From Tenrec ecaudatus (lineage: Eukaryota > Chordata > Mammalia > Afrosoricida > Tenrecidae), in NCBI RefSeq assembly GCF_050624435.1, contig NC_134541.1:12662995-12726994 (forward strand): a DNA stretch of 64,000 bases, written 5' to 3'. A model generated the notes under the pieces. It was given only the letters and a program-made list of their open reading frames with translations, ran no database searches and was not told the origin of the DNA. Below are positions 1 to 10,085 of the stretch, one piece after another. Positions within the stretch are counted from its first letter, which is position 1. The number at the start of each line of letters is the position of its first letter. The translations under genes were made by a program, and so were the position numbers.

Positions 1-376
1 CCACCCCCACCCCGGCTTGTCCCCTGTCTGAGGGCGGAAAGTAGATGTTGGGGGCAGGGGGTGGGCTGGAGAGGAAAGGGGTCTTTCTGGCCTGAACCTG
101 CTTTGTTCCCAATGAGCCCTGAGGACAGTTTGCAACATCCGCACAACGTCATCCTTTCATTTCCTTGTTCTTGTCGCCGAGAGAAGAGAGAAGCGGGCCC
201 CGGGTCACGGGACTTCTCAACTTTCCCTGGTGTCTCTTTCTCAGGAGAGGCAGTTGCAGAAGCTGGCGTGGAAGAGACAGGTTCCCAGGGCCCTCAGCAC
301 CCTCCCTGCCCGTGGAAGCTGAGCACCCCTCCCCAGCGTCATTAATTCATTTAGTCGTTGCCATTGTGAAGGAAGG
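1..376. other. Unique sequence, nothing recognised
   Basis: GC-rich single-copy-looking DNA at the window edge. The frames that are open here overlap each other and show no domain, signal peptide or convincing splice-site arrangement. I see no repeat family. A terminal exon of a gene lying outside the window cannot be excluded. Confidence 0.5.
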
Positions 377-384
377 AATCAGAT

Positions 385-561
385 CAGCGGTTCTCAGCCT
401 GTAGGTCATGACCCCTTTGGGGGTCGCGCAATTCCTAACAGTAGCAAAAGGGCAGTGATGAAGTAGCAATGAAAATAGTGTTATGGTTGGGGGGGGAGGG
501 TCACCCCCACATGAGGAACTGTATGGAAGGGTTGTGGCATGAGGAAGGTTGAGAACCACTG
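385..561 (+). mobile_element. SPIN-type hAT transposon, short non-autonomous copy
   Basis: Begins CAGCGGTTCTC and ends GAGAACCACTG, the terminal inverted repeats of the SPIN hAT family. It is flanked by a perfect 8-bp target-site duplication AATCAGAT at 377-384 and 562-569, the length expected for hAT. At about 177 bp it has lost the inner part that is present in the 334-bp copy at 12710, and it has no transposase. The inner 'ttatggttgggg' and 'catgaggaactgtat' blocks match the other two copies. SPIN is known as a horizontally transferred DNA transposon of several tetrapods including tenrec. Confidence 0.9.
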
Positions 562-569
562 AATCAGAT

Positions 570-757
570 GGAGTGAGGCGTTTGCCAATTCCACCAGAAG
601 TTGCCAAGAATGGACGAGAAGTGAAAAACCAAGTATCTGGGCTTGCGGTGAGCAAAAGGCCTGGGGTAAAACTCAGCTTGGGATAAATTTATCCTGCAAA
701 CTCCTTCCTGTCCCTCCCAGGAGGGAAGAGAGCGTGTGGTGACAAATGCACAAAGAC
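570..757. other. Unique spacer
   Basis: No repeat or coding signal recognised between the SPIN copy and the MER3-like element. Confidence 0.4.
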
Positions 758-978
758 AAGAGGTCAGCAAGCAGCAGCCCTGGGGCCAAATCTGGCCCAC
801 CACTTGCTTTTGTAAATAAAGTTTTATTGACACACGACCACATCCCTTCATTTAAGCGCTGTGTACGGCTGCTTTTCTGCTGCCTTGGCGGAATTGGGTA
901 GCTGAAACAGAGACCGCAGGGCCCACAAGGCTGCAAACAGCTCTTACCCGGCTTTCACAGGAAACGTTTGCCAGCACC
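758..978 (+). mobile_element. MER3-like hAT-Charlie DNA transposon relic
   Basis: Contains 'ggccaaatctggcccac' followed by 'tttgtaaataaagttttattg' and, near the far end, 'cagagaccgcagggcccacaaggc' and 'gtttgccagcaccc'. This is the arrangement of the old eutherian non-autonomous hAT element I know as MER3; I am sure of the type but less sure of the exact family name. The copy is diverged, as expected for an element inserted before the eutherian radiation. Confidence 0.6.
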
Positions 979-1179
979 CACACTTAGCAATACAAAGGAC
1001 AAGATCGAGTTATCATTGAAAATGTTTTAATTCTATTAGATGAAAAAAAAAGGATTTCCAAAACTTTTTACCTGTGTATGGCTCTATCTTTCAAAGCTAA
1101 GTGTATGAAAGGTGCACAACACAGCGAGAGACAGCTAATTAAAAAGCAAAAAAAAAAAAACCCCAGATGAACTGCAGCT
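979..1179. other. AT-rich unique spacer
   Basis: Contains an A-run near 1150. No family recognised. Confidence 0.35.
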
Positions 1180-1372
1180 TCCTCGCTGAGTAATCGTAGC
1201 AAGATACTTCATGCCCCTCAACCTCAGTGTTCTCATCTCTGAAATGGGGATGATTGCGGCACCAACTTCATAGGGTTGTGTGAGCGTGATGTGAGTTAAT
1301 ACAGGCAAAGAGGGTGCGTAGAACTGCAGCACATAGTGAGCGCTATGTAATTACTGGCTATTATCAGTCAGC
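1180..1372 (+). mobile_element. MIR SINE
   Basis: Reads 'cctcagtgttctcatctctgaaatggggatgat' (split from 1221), then 'catagggttgtgtgag', 'agttaatac' and 'agcacatagtgagcgct', in the order of the MIR core and 3' end. Diverged, ancient. Confidence 0.8.
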
Positions 1373-1404
1373 ATCATGATTGCGCACAGGTCTAAATTAG
1401 TGTC

Positions 1405-1580
1405 TTAGATGTGCACTTCCTAACTGTGTGACCTGGCGCACATGACTTCCCCTCTCTGGGCCTCAGACTCCCCACCCTTCAACAGTGGCATAATAGTGCC
1501 CATCACCTGATGTTGCTACCAAGCTTGTGCCCCCCAGCACCTGGCACTCCGTAGGTGCTCGGCACGTGTGACCAGCTATT
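1405..1580 (+). mobile_element. MIR SINE
   Basis: A second MIR in the same orientation directly downstream: 'aactgtgtgacctggcgcac', 'ctctgggcctcag', then 'cacctggcactccgtaggtgctcggcac'-like 3' part. Confidence 0.8.
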
Positions 1581-2104
1581 GTCACCATTCCCACCATTCC
1601 GACTTCCTGGCTCCAAGCGTGAGCCTGCACACCGCTGCGTCCAGAACTCAGTGCTCCTGCCCCTCCTCCGAGAAGATCAGGACTCTGGACCCGCTGTGCT
1701 CCACTCTGGCACATTCCACCCAGCACTTGTTTACTTAACTGTCCTCCGAAGTAACTCCCCCACCATCAAAGGACTGTTTACAAACCCCACAATTAGCCTT
1801 CCTGGAACAACACATAAACAGAATCCTAATTGGGCATGTTTCTCCTGGCCCAAGGCACAACCATCAATTAAATAGAACAGGTGTGGGGTTGGATGAATGG
1901 AAGGAGGGAGAAAGAGATGGAGACATGGGTCGAGAGTGGAAAGGAGAAATGGTGGCTGAGCGGATAGATGATGTTTGAGTCATGGGTGAAAGAACCAGCA
2001 GCTCTAAGGAGAGAAGATGGAGGACAGGAGAGTGGTGTGTGGAGAACTAGAGTAAGTGGGTGGACATATGATGAGTGGATGGTTGGTGGGTGCATGGAGG
2101 GTGA
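1581..2104. other. Unique sequence with purine-rich end
   Basis: The left part is CT-rich and could be an L2 end. The right part (from about 1890) is GA/GGAT-rich and leads into the tetranucleotide repeat. No gene signal. Confidence 0.4.
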
Positions 2105-2310
2105 GTGGAAGGATGGATAGGGAGATGTTTGGATAATCGATGGATGGATGGATGGATGGATGCATGTATGGATGGATGCATGGATGGATGGATAGATGGG
2201 TGGAGAGATGAACGCATAGATGGATTGATGGATGGATGGATGGATGGATGGATGGATGGATGGATGGATGGAAAGGTACATGAGCGGATGGTCAAATAAT
2301 CAATGGATAA
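2105..2310 (+). repeat. (ATGG)n tetranucleotide repeat
   Basis: An imperfect ATGG/GGAT array, most regular at 2139-2205 and 2220-2272. Both strands stay open across it because a 4-bp unit without stops gives repeating peptides; these are not genes. Confidence 0.95.
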
Positions 2311-2864
2311 ATGGGTGGATGGAGGCTCATGGAATGCCAGAAGAGAGGGTGTGGTGAACTGAAGCTCCAGGCTCTTTCTGACATCTAGGTCCTCCCATAT
2401 CACCACCCAGGAAACAGGACTCTGGCCCCATAGAGTCAGAACAAGCCCACACTGAAATCCAAGCTCTGCTTAACTCTGTAGTCTCCTCACCGCGCCTCCA
2501 GCTCCTCCTCTGGGAAAGGAGTGTTACTGCCCATGCTCTCTGGCCAGGGACATCAGGAAGATCAAGGAGGAAGTCACCTTTCTGTTGGCTCCCTTTCAGC
2601 TCGTGCCCAGAGCAGAGGCTGGCCTGTGTGATGTGGATGGATTGCCCAGGACTCTCCGTTCTGAGGCTTCACCTCGGCCGAGGGCAGAGGATTGAGCCTG
2701 TGCTGGCAGATGCTGAAAGATGACAGAGGGCTGGCTCCTGCCTGTGTCGATTCATAGTCCAGCATGGCGGTGGGCACTGAAACAGAACCAAGTCCAGACT
2801 GCCCCAGCCCAGCCTCAGGAACCTCCATCTAGGGCTCCATTCCAGGAGGTTAGATGGCATCTTG
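2311..2864. other. Unique sequence
   Basis: No coding signal. A weak MIR-like stretch is possible around 2430-2545. Confidence 0.4.
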
Positions 2865-3068
2865 ATGTCTACATGCCTGGACTGAAATCTCCCTTCTCAC
2901 ATCAATTGGCTGGTGGCCTTAAGGTTGTTCCTTAGCCACTCTGTGCCTTGTGGAAATGGAAGGCCCTGCCTCATGGGATTAGTGGAAATATTAAAGGAAC
3001 TGACACACGTGAAGTGCTTAGAACAGGGCCTGGCACCTGGTAAATATGGCTGGTGTTGATTGCTAGGG
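2865..3068 (+). mobile_element. MIR SINE
   Basis: Shows 'cctcatgggattagtggaaa' (about 2970), 'gaagtgcttagaacagggcc' and 'ctggcacctggtaaatatgg' near 3015-3050, matching the MIR 3' half. Confidence 0.8.
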
Positions 3069-3085
3069 CATTCTAGTCATTTTCA

Positions 3086-3300
3086 GAGATTCCTGGTGGT
3101 GATGCACTGGACTGATAACCTCCAGGTCAGCAGTTCAAACCCATCTGCCACTCCTTGGAAGAGGTATAGTCCTCTTAGGTACTCCTAAGAGTGGTACAGT
3201 CTGAGACACCTGAGGGCCATTTCCACTCTGTCTGATAGGGTCACCATGAGTCAGAATCCACTCCACGACAGTTTGGTGTTTGGGTTTGTTTGTTTTTTTG
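3086..3300 (+). mobile_element. AfroSINE
   Basis: tRNA-derived afrotherian SINE in full-length layout: 'tcctggtggtgatgcactgg' head, 'ggtcagcagttcaaaccc' B-box-like segment, 'agtggtacagtctgagacac' middle, and 'tagggtcaccatgagtcaga' 3' part with a T/G-rich tail. Confidence 0.85.
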
Positions 3301-3332
3301 TTTGTTTGTCTGTTGCTTTGTCTTGTTTTTGT

Positions 3333-3439
3333 AGCGGGTGCAGCTGGTCAAGCAATTGCCAACCAAAGTGTTGGTGATTGGTACCCACCCAGTGGCTCAC
3401 ATGAGAAAGATCTGGTGACCTGTCTCCACAAAAGCTGCC
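3333..3439 (+). mobile_element. AfroSINE, 5' part only
   Basis: A second SINE head in tandem with the preceding one: 'ggtgcagctggtcaagcaat', 'ggtacccacccagtggctca' and 'agaaagatctggtgacctg'. It is cut off by the RTE fragment starting near 3440. Confidence 0.65.
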
Positions 3440-4206
3440 GTCATGGTTAGGTGCCACCAAGTCGGTCCTGACTCACAGCAGAACCATGCCGGGCCATCTC
3501 CGCCATCGGAACGACGTGGGAGCCCCTTGGTGCTGCCCCTGAGCCAGCCCATCTCATCATGGGCCTTCTCTTTTCACTGACCTTCGACCTCATCAAGCAT
3601 GATGTCCTTCTCCAGGGAACTGGCCCCTCCTGCTCACATATCCAGAGTATGTGAGCTGGAATCTTGCCGCCATCCTCACTTCCGAGGGACGTGGTGGCTG
3701 TCCTTGTCAGGCAGATTTGTCTGTTCTTCTGGCAGTGTGTGAACAGTTCTGCACACACACACACGTGCACACGCACGCACACACATACACAATGAGTCAA
3801 AAGCATCGGTTCTTCGTCGGTTATCTTTATTCGTTGTCCAGCTTCCGTGCGTCCAGTAGGGGGTTGAAAAGGCCAGAGCTTACGTCCGGCGAGCCGCAGT
3901 CCTCAAAGGGACATCTTGTTAGCAAATGTACAGATGTGCTCGACACCTTGGTGTGTGTGTGGATGGTGATAAGAGCTGTACGAGCCCCCGATTAAATGAT
4001 ATTAAAAGAAGAAGAAAGAGGTCTTTTGCGGCACATTTGCTCCATGCAAAACGACACCTGGTTCCCTGACTTCTGCTTCCATGGGGAATGGTCCCAGTGG
4101 AATGAGATCATTGACAAGCTCAGCCTTTCTCCATGGGTCATGATGTGTGTGCTGGTTAAGCGGTATTCGCTTTCTTTATGCTGAAGTGTGATTCATCCTA
4201 AAGGCT
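3440..4206 (-). mobile_element. RTE LINE, 3' end (interrupted)
   Basis: Reverse-oriented RTE 3' end. It reads 'gttaggtgccaccaagtcgg', then 'tgatgtccttctccagggaa', 'cagatttgtctgttcttctg' and 'ttcattgtccagctt'-like text up to 3923, and resumes at 4011 with 'aaagaggtcttttgcggcac'. The same order is seen in the reverse copy at 24093-24867. A CA-rich run at 3752-3790 lies inside. It is interrupted at 3924-4010 by the tail of another retroelement. Only the region coding for the end of the reverse transcriptase and the 3' UTR survives, with stops in all frames. Confidence 0.8.
3924..4010 (+). mobile_element. 3' tail of the unclassified 1.55-kb retroelement
   Basis: About 85 bp matching the extreme 3' end of the element at 24960-26520: 'gtacagatgtgctcgacacc', 'gatggtgataagagctgtac', 'gagcccccgattaaa', then an A-rich tail. 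The surrounding RTE sequence resumes right after it, so it is a short, strongly 5'-truncated insertion. Confidence 0.8.
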
Positions 4207-4217
4207 ACCCTCACAGA

Positions 4218-4428
4218 TTAAAAACCCAACAAAACCCAAACTCGCCGCCCTCCGGTCAGTTCCAATGCATGGCCACCCTCGAGGACAGGGTAGAGCTGCC
4301 CCTGGGGGTTCGTTTCTGAGACTGTAAATCTTTATGGGAGTAGAAAACATCCTCCTTCTCCCGCGGAGCAGCCGGTGGTTTCCAGCTTCTGACCTTGTGG
4401 TTGGAAGACCAACTAGTGACCAAGCACG
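4218..4428 (-). mobile_element. AfroSINE
   Basis: Reverse copy: 'cctcgaggacagggtagagc', 'gagactgtaaatctttatgg', 'cttctcccgcggagcagccg', 'tctgaccttgtggtt'. Near full length. Confidence 0.85.
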
Positions 4429-4557
4429 CCTGCAGGCCCCTCCCCCCCACACGCCAGCCTAGAAACCCCGATGGGGCCACCTGATGTCACAGGAGGTTGC
4501 TGAAAGTCTACATGGATTCAAGGGCACCCACCAGAGACCACAGCTCTTTATATCACC

Positions 4558-4558
<1 letters not shown>

Positions 4559-4597
<39 letters not shown>
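4559..4597 (+). repeat. (CA)n microsatellite
   Basis: About 20 uninterrupted CA units. Confidence 0.98.
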
Positions 4598-4598
<1 letters not shown>

Positions 4599-4632
4599 TC
4601 CCTGGTAGATCTTTCCCGCAGGAAGTGAGGAA

Positions 4633-4710
4633 GTGGACCTAGCCTGTGCCCCAAAGGCCAGAGAGACCCAGCCTGTGGACCCAGCCTGTGCCCCAAAGGC
4701 CAGAACAGAA
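4633..4710 (+). repeat. Two-copy 42-bp tandem duplication
   Basis: The block 'gtggaccYagcctgtgcccc' plus 'aaaggccaga' occurs at 4633 and again at 4675 with few differences. Confidence 0.85.
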
Positions 4711-5098
4711 GGGCAGTGCTGACCCAGGTACGGCTCAGGAGAGACCCAGCATTGTGGCCAGACTCCTGGGAACTAGGGCTGCCGCGTCTCTGGCCGGAGG
4801 AGGTGGGACTGGCAGAGCTGGGCGGGGAGGGTGAGTCAGACTCTGGCCTGGCCAGGCCCCTCCGCGGCACAGTTTCCCATAAAGGTGTGGGGCGGGTGGG
4901 GCAGCGCTCTCGCCAGAGGTGAGGGTCTGAGTCAGCCAAGTCAGGAGCAGAGCTGAGCAGAGGACGTGGGGCTTTCCCATCTGCGCCCCGGAAGTCCTCA
5001 TGAGCTGGGCAGGGAGAACCGGGTGCTGCCTGACCCCAGCCCAAGTCCAAAGGGAGCCAAGGGCCTTTCCTGGAGGAGGAAAAGACCCAGGGAATCCA
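4711..5098. other. GC-rich unique sequence
   Basis: Contains two 'gtgagtcag'-like stretches and a 'cccataaagg' AT-containing patch near 4876. Nothing joins into a gene. The 304-codon reverse frame covering 4553-5467 is an uninterrupted frame in GC-rich DNA rich in Pro/Ser and has no recognisable domain. Confidence 0.4.
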
Positions 5099-5650
5099 AC
5101 CAGTTCTGGGACACCAGGGACAGGACACCTCCCTGAAGAGGTGGTACTTGAGCAAAGACCGAAGGGGGGGCAGAGAGAGAGAGTGGGGGTGGCACCTGGG
5201 GGAAGAGCGCTGCAGGCAGAGGGCACAGCAAGTGCTGCGGCTGCCCGAGGTGGCCGCCTGTGTGTGAAAACGCCACCAGGAGGCTGCCGTGGCTGTGGGG
5301 GGTGACGGCCTTGTGGGCCGGGGGTGAGGACGGACGCTGACTTCTATTCTGAATGAGGTGGAACCGCCGCAGGGCTCTGAGCAGAGGAGGGACGTGCTCT
5401 GACTTGGGTTGTAGCGGGTGGGGAAAGGTGGGGGGGCAGGCTGGGGAACAGAACCGAGGCCAGGCAAGCAGGGAGGCGGTCATGTCGATGGTCCAGGGGA
5501 GGTGGGATTCGGGAGTTTCCTTTGCCTTTCACTCAACATTACTGATTTTCTTTGAGGACCTGCCCTGGGCACCCTTTATGGGGTTGGGAGACACGGAGCG
5601 CAAGAAGGTCCAGCCCTCCTTACTCAGGGCTCAGGAAACAGGGAAGGAAG
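5099..5650 (-). mobile_element. L2 LINE 3' region
   Basis: Reverse L2: 'cacctccctgaagaggtggt' then 'cttgagcaaagaccgaag', 'gggggaagagcgctgcaggc', 'agagggcacagcaagtgc', and near 5545-5640 'tttctttgaggacctgccct'. Diverged, ancient. Confidence 0.7.
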
Positions 5651-5717
5651 AAATGCCATTGTGGCGTGACCATGGTGGTATGGATCGGGGCACCGACTAA
5701 GCCACAGGCTCTCCTAG

Positions 5718-5826
5718 CACTTTCTGTGCACATGAGGAAACTGAGGCCTCCCCAGCTGAACAACTTGTCCAAAGAAAGAGACTGCCCCTCTAGTGTGCGG
5801 CAGGGCACTCGGGTCTGGGGGAGGTA
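5718..5826 (-). mobile_element. MIR SINE fragment
   Basis: 'gaggaaactgaggcctcccc', 'caacttgtccaaagaaagag' and 'cagggcactcgggtctg' follow the reverse MIR core. Confidence 0.65.
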
Positions 5827-5861
5827 GGCCCAACCCCACCTGACTACTCTGGCTTCCCAGA

Positions 5862-6055
5862 AAACCCAAACCCATTGCTATGCAGCTGGTTCTGACTCAG
5901 CGAAGCCCTGTAGGACAGGGTAGACGGTCTCACGGGCTTCCAAGGCTGTCAACCTTTCTGGAACACGTCTTTGTCCCCGCAGACTTGTTGGGTTTGAACC
6001 ATCAGCCTTTCCATTGGCAGCTTTCATTGCTTAATTGTGTCATGGGGCCTCCTTT
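5862..6055 (-). mobile_element. AfroSINE
   Basis: Reverse copy: 'ctggttctgactcagcgaag', 'ccctgtaggacagggtagac', 'gggtttgaaccatcagcc', 'catggggcctcctt'. Confidence 0.8.
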
Positions 6056-6066
6056 CTATCCCTTCC

Positions 6067-6236
6067 AAAATAAACCAAACTCATGTCCATTGAGTCAATC
6101 CCAACCCCTAGGGGCCCTGTGGCACAGGGTGAAACTGCCCTGGGAGGCAGTTCAGAGCAGCAAGTAGGTTTGAACCATTGACTCTCAGGCAGCCAAAAAA
6201 CACTTTCACCCTCGTGTCACTATGGCTCCTTCATTT
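6067..6236 (-). mobile_element. AfroSINE
   Basis: A second reverse AfroSINE head-to-tail with the previous one: 'gtccattgagtcaatcccaa', 'gcacagggtgaaactgccc', 'gtaggtttgaaccattgac', 'cactatggctcctt'. Confidence 0.75.
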
Positions 6237-6365
6237 CCCAAGGGGCCTGCATAACTAGGGAGGGTTTCGTGGAGATGTGGGCCTGGAGCTGGGTGCCCAG
6301 GGGCTTGTAGTAGAGTAGAGATGGTATCTCCAGCCGGAGCGAAGGCCTGAAGGTGAGGCTGAGAC
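6237..6365 (-). mobile_element. L2 LINE fragment
   Basis: 'actagggagggtttcgtgga' followed by 'gatgtgggcctggagctggg'. It probably belongs to the L2 at 5099-5650, separated by the later insertions. Confidence 0.5.
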
Positions 6366-7005
6366 TTGGAACCTGTGCTTCCCAAAGCTCGCCTTTGTGG
6401 AAGACGCCTGCACAGTATGCACTATGACGCTGCCTTTTATTTTATTTTATTTTATTTTGACGATACCTTTTAAAACCTCTTGTCGTTTTTCTTAATGAAA
6501 ATGTATAATACTACCAGTAATGGGAAATAAGTATTTCTGCAACTGGAAAGTAGGCTTAAAAACACTGCCACACAACCAGATGATTACATCCTAGTTGATT
6601 TTGTTGCTTGCTGAAGGATGGGAGCTTGAGTTCCTTCTTGCACCGTAAAGGAAGACGAGCCAGAGTCAGTGTGTTGAAGTCCAATAAACACCAAAGTGAG
6701 GCTTCCTCCTTGGGTGAATCCGAAGACCCAGCGAACTCCTCAGGGATGTGTTTAAAAACACTCCTCTTGGGTGGGAAGCTTCTGCTGTTTACAGAGTAAA
6801 GGTGGGGTGATCAAGGTCCCAGAAGGTGAGTCTCGGATGCCTTGGCAAGTGTATTAGTTGAGAGGGATCCAAGATGGAGAGCCCATGGGGAAGCTAGCCC
6901 CCACCCCAGCCTAGATGCTATACAGAGAATCTGTGCTGGTGAGCGCCTTCCTTTTCCAAATCCTCACGAAGCTTTCCTGCAGACAGAACAAGTGACATCT
7001 GGGCT
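6366..7005. other. Unique sequence with a short (TTTTA)n run
   Basis: A TTTTA pentanucleotide run occurs at about 6436-6459. Otherwise no family or coding signal. Confidence 0.5.
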
Positions 7006-7200
7006 CAGTTGTGGACTCAGTTTTGTTCTCCTGGCAGATTTGTTGTTCTATACCAATGCCATACTGTTTTATTCCCTATAATTTTGTTATATGTTTTGAC
7101 ATCTGGAACGTCAGGTCCTCACTCTTAGTTTTTATTTTTCAGAATTGTCTCGGCAATTTTAGCCTATTCCAGTGGATACCCGTTCATGTAAACACCCCTT
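7006..7200 (-). mobile_element. L1 ORF2 3' fragment
   Basis: 'taccaatgccatactgtttt', 'atatgttttgacatctggaa' and 'tttttcagaattgtctcggc' are the reverse complement of the last part of mammalian L1 ORF2. Diverged and frameshifted. Confidence 0.7.
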
Positions 7201-8934
7201 TTGATGAAATGAGGCCAGAGATGTTAAATAACAAACCTTAAGTCACCCAGAGCATTGCCTCCAAGCCTCCTGGCCTGTCTCCAGAACTGCCTGGAATCTA
7301 GGGCAACGTTGGGTTGGGTGGGAGCCAGGCATGCTGGAAAGAGTATGGACGGTCTTTGCCCCACCACAAGCACACCCATGGCAGTGGACCACAAAGGGGC
7401 CACAGTTGCCGGTCCCAGGCCTAGAACACCTTTTCAACGGCATCATTGCCCACCCACATCCACAGTTCACACTCATATGTCTGCTTTTTCTTCAGTCAAC
7501 TCACTTTTTTTAACTTAAACTTTTACTCAAACTTAGTTTTTAAACTCTGCCCATCTCCCATGAGAAACCAGTACCGACTGAGAGGCGGTTGTCAGTGACC
7601 CGCCTGATTCCTCTGTGAGCACAACAGTCCAGCGTCCAAGCGCCCGCACCTGCGTCTTTTTACCTGCGGGTTCTGCCCTTCGGCAGATCCAGTGCTGGGA
7701 AATGACACCCATGACTGGCAGGGGCCGATGTCTAACCTCGTCCCTCCCTCCCCACCACTCCCCACCCCCAGGTGGGATCACTCACAGGTACGTGTTCTAC
7801 TCCGCTCCCAGAGCTCCCAAGCGGGACTCCGTTCCCATCGCCAAGAGTCGGAATCATCTGGGTTTGGTGGTTCAGTCTGGCCCCGGGTAGTAACCTGCTT
7901 GATAACACGCCTTGTCTTGGCTGCTTTCCCACCAGTCTCACGCCCTCTCCCCCACCTGGGCTTCCTGGGGTCACCTCCCAAAGAAACTACTTGCCTTCGG
8001 ATTATTCCCTTAGAGATTTGCCTCTAGGGAGACCCAGCCTAAGACACAGGTTGGCAATTTCAAGTGTTCGGCCGAACGTACAAAGAAACGATACAGAGCC
8101 AGACAAGGCTGCCTCGCCGGCCTGGAGTTGGGGCGGTGTTTCTGTAGAACGGGGGTCTAAGGCCTGAGAAGTCATCAGACCCAGCTCACATCAGAGCGTC
8201 ACCCCAGAGAAGCAGGTCCACCCATCACCACCGTAAGGGTGAGTTCATGGAATGTTTGCCCAAAGGTCGCAGGCTAGTTTTTTAAGTTGATAACTTTGTA
8301 TGGGCCACGCATGATGCTAGAAATGTCCAAATGGCGCTGGGCAGGAAAAGGTTCCCCAGCTCGGCTTCGGAAGACACACAGGTGGGAGGCAGAGCAGCTG
8401 ACTGCTGCACAGCAGGACAAAGCGGAGCTCGGCTCTGCATCAGCCCCACGGCCATCACCCGTCACAGGAGCTGTGTGCAGATCCAGCCCATCTCACCAAG
8501 GGTTGCCCTCTTCTTCTAGTCTGTCTCGGACAGCAGCTCTGCCAAAGCCTGCCTACCACAGGCAGCCATGCTGGTATTTGAAAGCCTGGAGGCCTGGCTT
8601 CCGGCATCACAGTAATGCCCAAGCCACCATGGTGTGACAAACGGACCAATGGGCGGCAGGAAGGTGTTAACGACCTAAGGAAAACGGCATTGCACCAAGA
8701 TGCTGCTCCCCTGGGCAGAGTCAGGAAGGCAGCATGGGAGCCAGAAAGGATTCATGGTAGGAGCTGATGGCGTCTTGTGCCAGCTCCCTCCATGGGCCAC
8801 TCGCCCTCAAGGGATGCCGGCTCATGAGCTCCTAGGAACCGCCTCCAACAGGTCATCTCTGAAGAGAGCAGCAAGCCCCCCCTCTTCTGCCCCCCAGATT
8901 GGGCAAGACACATACGTGGGTGGGTCCAGGGGGT
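7201..8934. other. Unique sequence, about 1.7 kb
   Basis: No interspersed repeat recognised. Frames up to 131 codons overlap one another on both strands and show no family. A short purine/pyrimidine-biased run 'ctccctccccaccactcccc' is near 7745. I see no promoter or exon structure I would defend. Confidence 0.45.
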
Positions 8935-9185
8935 GTTTGGAGTGCGACCCACTTCACAACAGAAGGAAAGACCTCCGAGCCCTGCACCGTCCTCACGACT
9001 GACCCTATGGTGAGTCCGTTGTTGTAGCCACTGTCCATCCATCTCCTTGAGGGCTTTCTACTTTCCACCGCCCTCGACTTTACCAACCACGATGCCCTTC
9101 TCCAGGGACTGGTCTCTCATGACAACACGTTCAGAGTGTGAGCGATGAAGTCTCACCATCCTTGCCTTCGTACGCCTGACTTGAC
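8935..9185 (-). mobile_element. RTE LINE, 3' UTR fragment
   Basis: 'gttgttgtagccactgtcca', 'ctccagggactggtctctca', 'tgacaacacgttcagagtgt' and 'gaagtctcaccatccttgcc' match the reverse RTE 3' end also seen at 24093-24470. Confidence 0.8.
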
Positions 9186-9234
9186 ACCTGGACTGAGGGC
9201 ACCGCTTTCCTTGGAGCACACCTTAAGGAGGGAG

Positions 9235-9370
9235 AGCTCACTTGTTCATTCATGTACTCAGTCATGCAGCAAGTGTTTACGGAGTAACTACAGCGTGTCA
9301 GGCACGGTGCCAAGTCCCAGGAAGTCGGAGATCAAGACAGACCAAATGCCCTGATGGCGCTGAAGTAGAA
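9235..9370 (-). mobile_element. L2 LINE 3' end
   Basis: 'gttcattcatgtactcagtc', 'agtgtttacggagtaactac' and 'gtcaggcacggtgccaag' are the reverse complement of the L2 3' terminus. Confidence 0.65.
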
Positions 9371-9404
9371 GACACACACAAGAACCACGTTTTTATCATG
9401 TTCT

Positions 9405-10085
9405 ACTTGCTGCTTTGATTGAGGTTTTGCTGTCTCGTTTTGTGATTGTTGTTGGGTTTTGTTTTAGTTTTGGGGGGTCGGGGTATGTTTTCCTCTATAA
9501 GAAAGCCAGGATGGGTAAATCTATAGAGACGGGAGCTGGATGAACACTTTCTTAGGGTTATGACAGAGGAGCTTGGGTGGAAATGGGGAGCTAATACTAA
9601 TGAGTACAAAAATGAAGAAATGTTCTAAAATTGACTGTGGTCATAATTGTGCAACTTTAAAAAATATGTTTAAACTATTGGCTTGTATGATATGTGACTT
9701 ATATGTCAAAATAACTTTTAAAAACAACTAACTAGACGAGAAAAGATTGATGAATGATTTAAGTGTAGAGAGACGAATGAGCAGTAGCAACTCAGTACAC
9801 ATCGATAGCAACTAAACACAAAGACATTCCTGGATAGGATGCTGGAACCGAAAGACATTTGTGGAAAAACAGACAGAATTTGAATATATTCTGTATTTTT
9901 GTTCCTCCCATTGTATGAGTACTATTTTTCTGATATTGAAAATTTCCCAGTGGTTACACAAGATATTAATATTAGGAGGAAACTAAGTGAGGGGCCATGT
10001 AGAAACTTTGTCCTATTTTTAAAACTTTTCTGTAAGCCTAACATTCTTCCAAAATAAGACATTTTTATATATTTTTAAGTGAAAA
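9405..10085 (+). mobile_element. L1 3' UTR fragments
   Basis: 'ctttgattgaggttttgctg', 'aagccaggatgggtaaatct', 'gaaatgttctaaaattgact' and 'tggtcataattgtgcaac' form one old mammalian L1 3' end (to about 9745). From about 9815, 'gacattcctggatagga' through 'acttttctgtaagcctaac' matches a second common L1 3' tail. Confidence 0.6.

Noticed and set aside
1868..2406. Frames of Pro-Ser-Ile-His repeats on the minus strand
   Set aside because: Translation of the (ATGG)n tetranucleotide repeat.
3651..3995. 114-codon forward frame
   Set aside because: Made of antisense RTE 3' UTR and a CA-rich run.
4830..4940. GC-rich block with 'gtgagtcag' and 'cataaagg' as a core promoter with a splice donor
   Set aside because: No exon, no CpG island of convincing size, and the motifs are common by chance.
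4553..5467. 304-codon reverse open frame
   Set aside because: Ends in the CA microsatellite (Cys-Val repeats), overlaps a reverse L2, is rich in Pro/Ser/Arg as expected from GC-rich DNA, and shows no domain.
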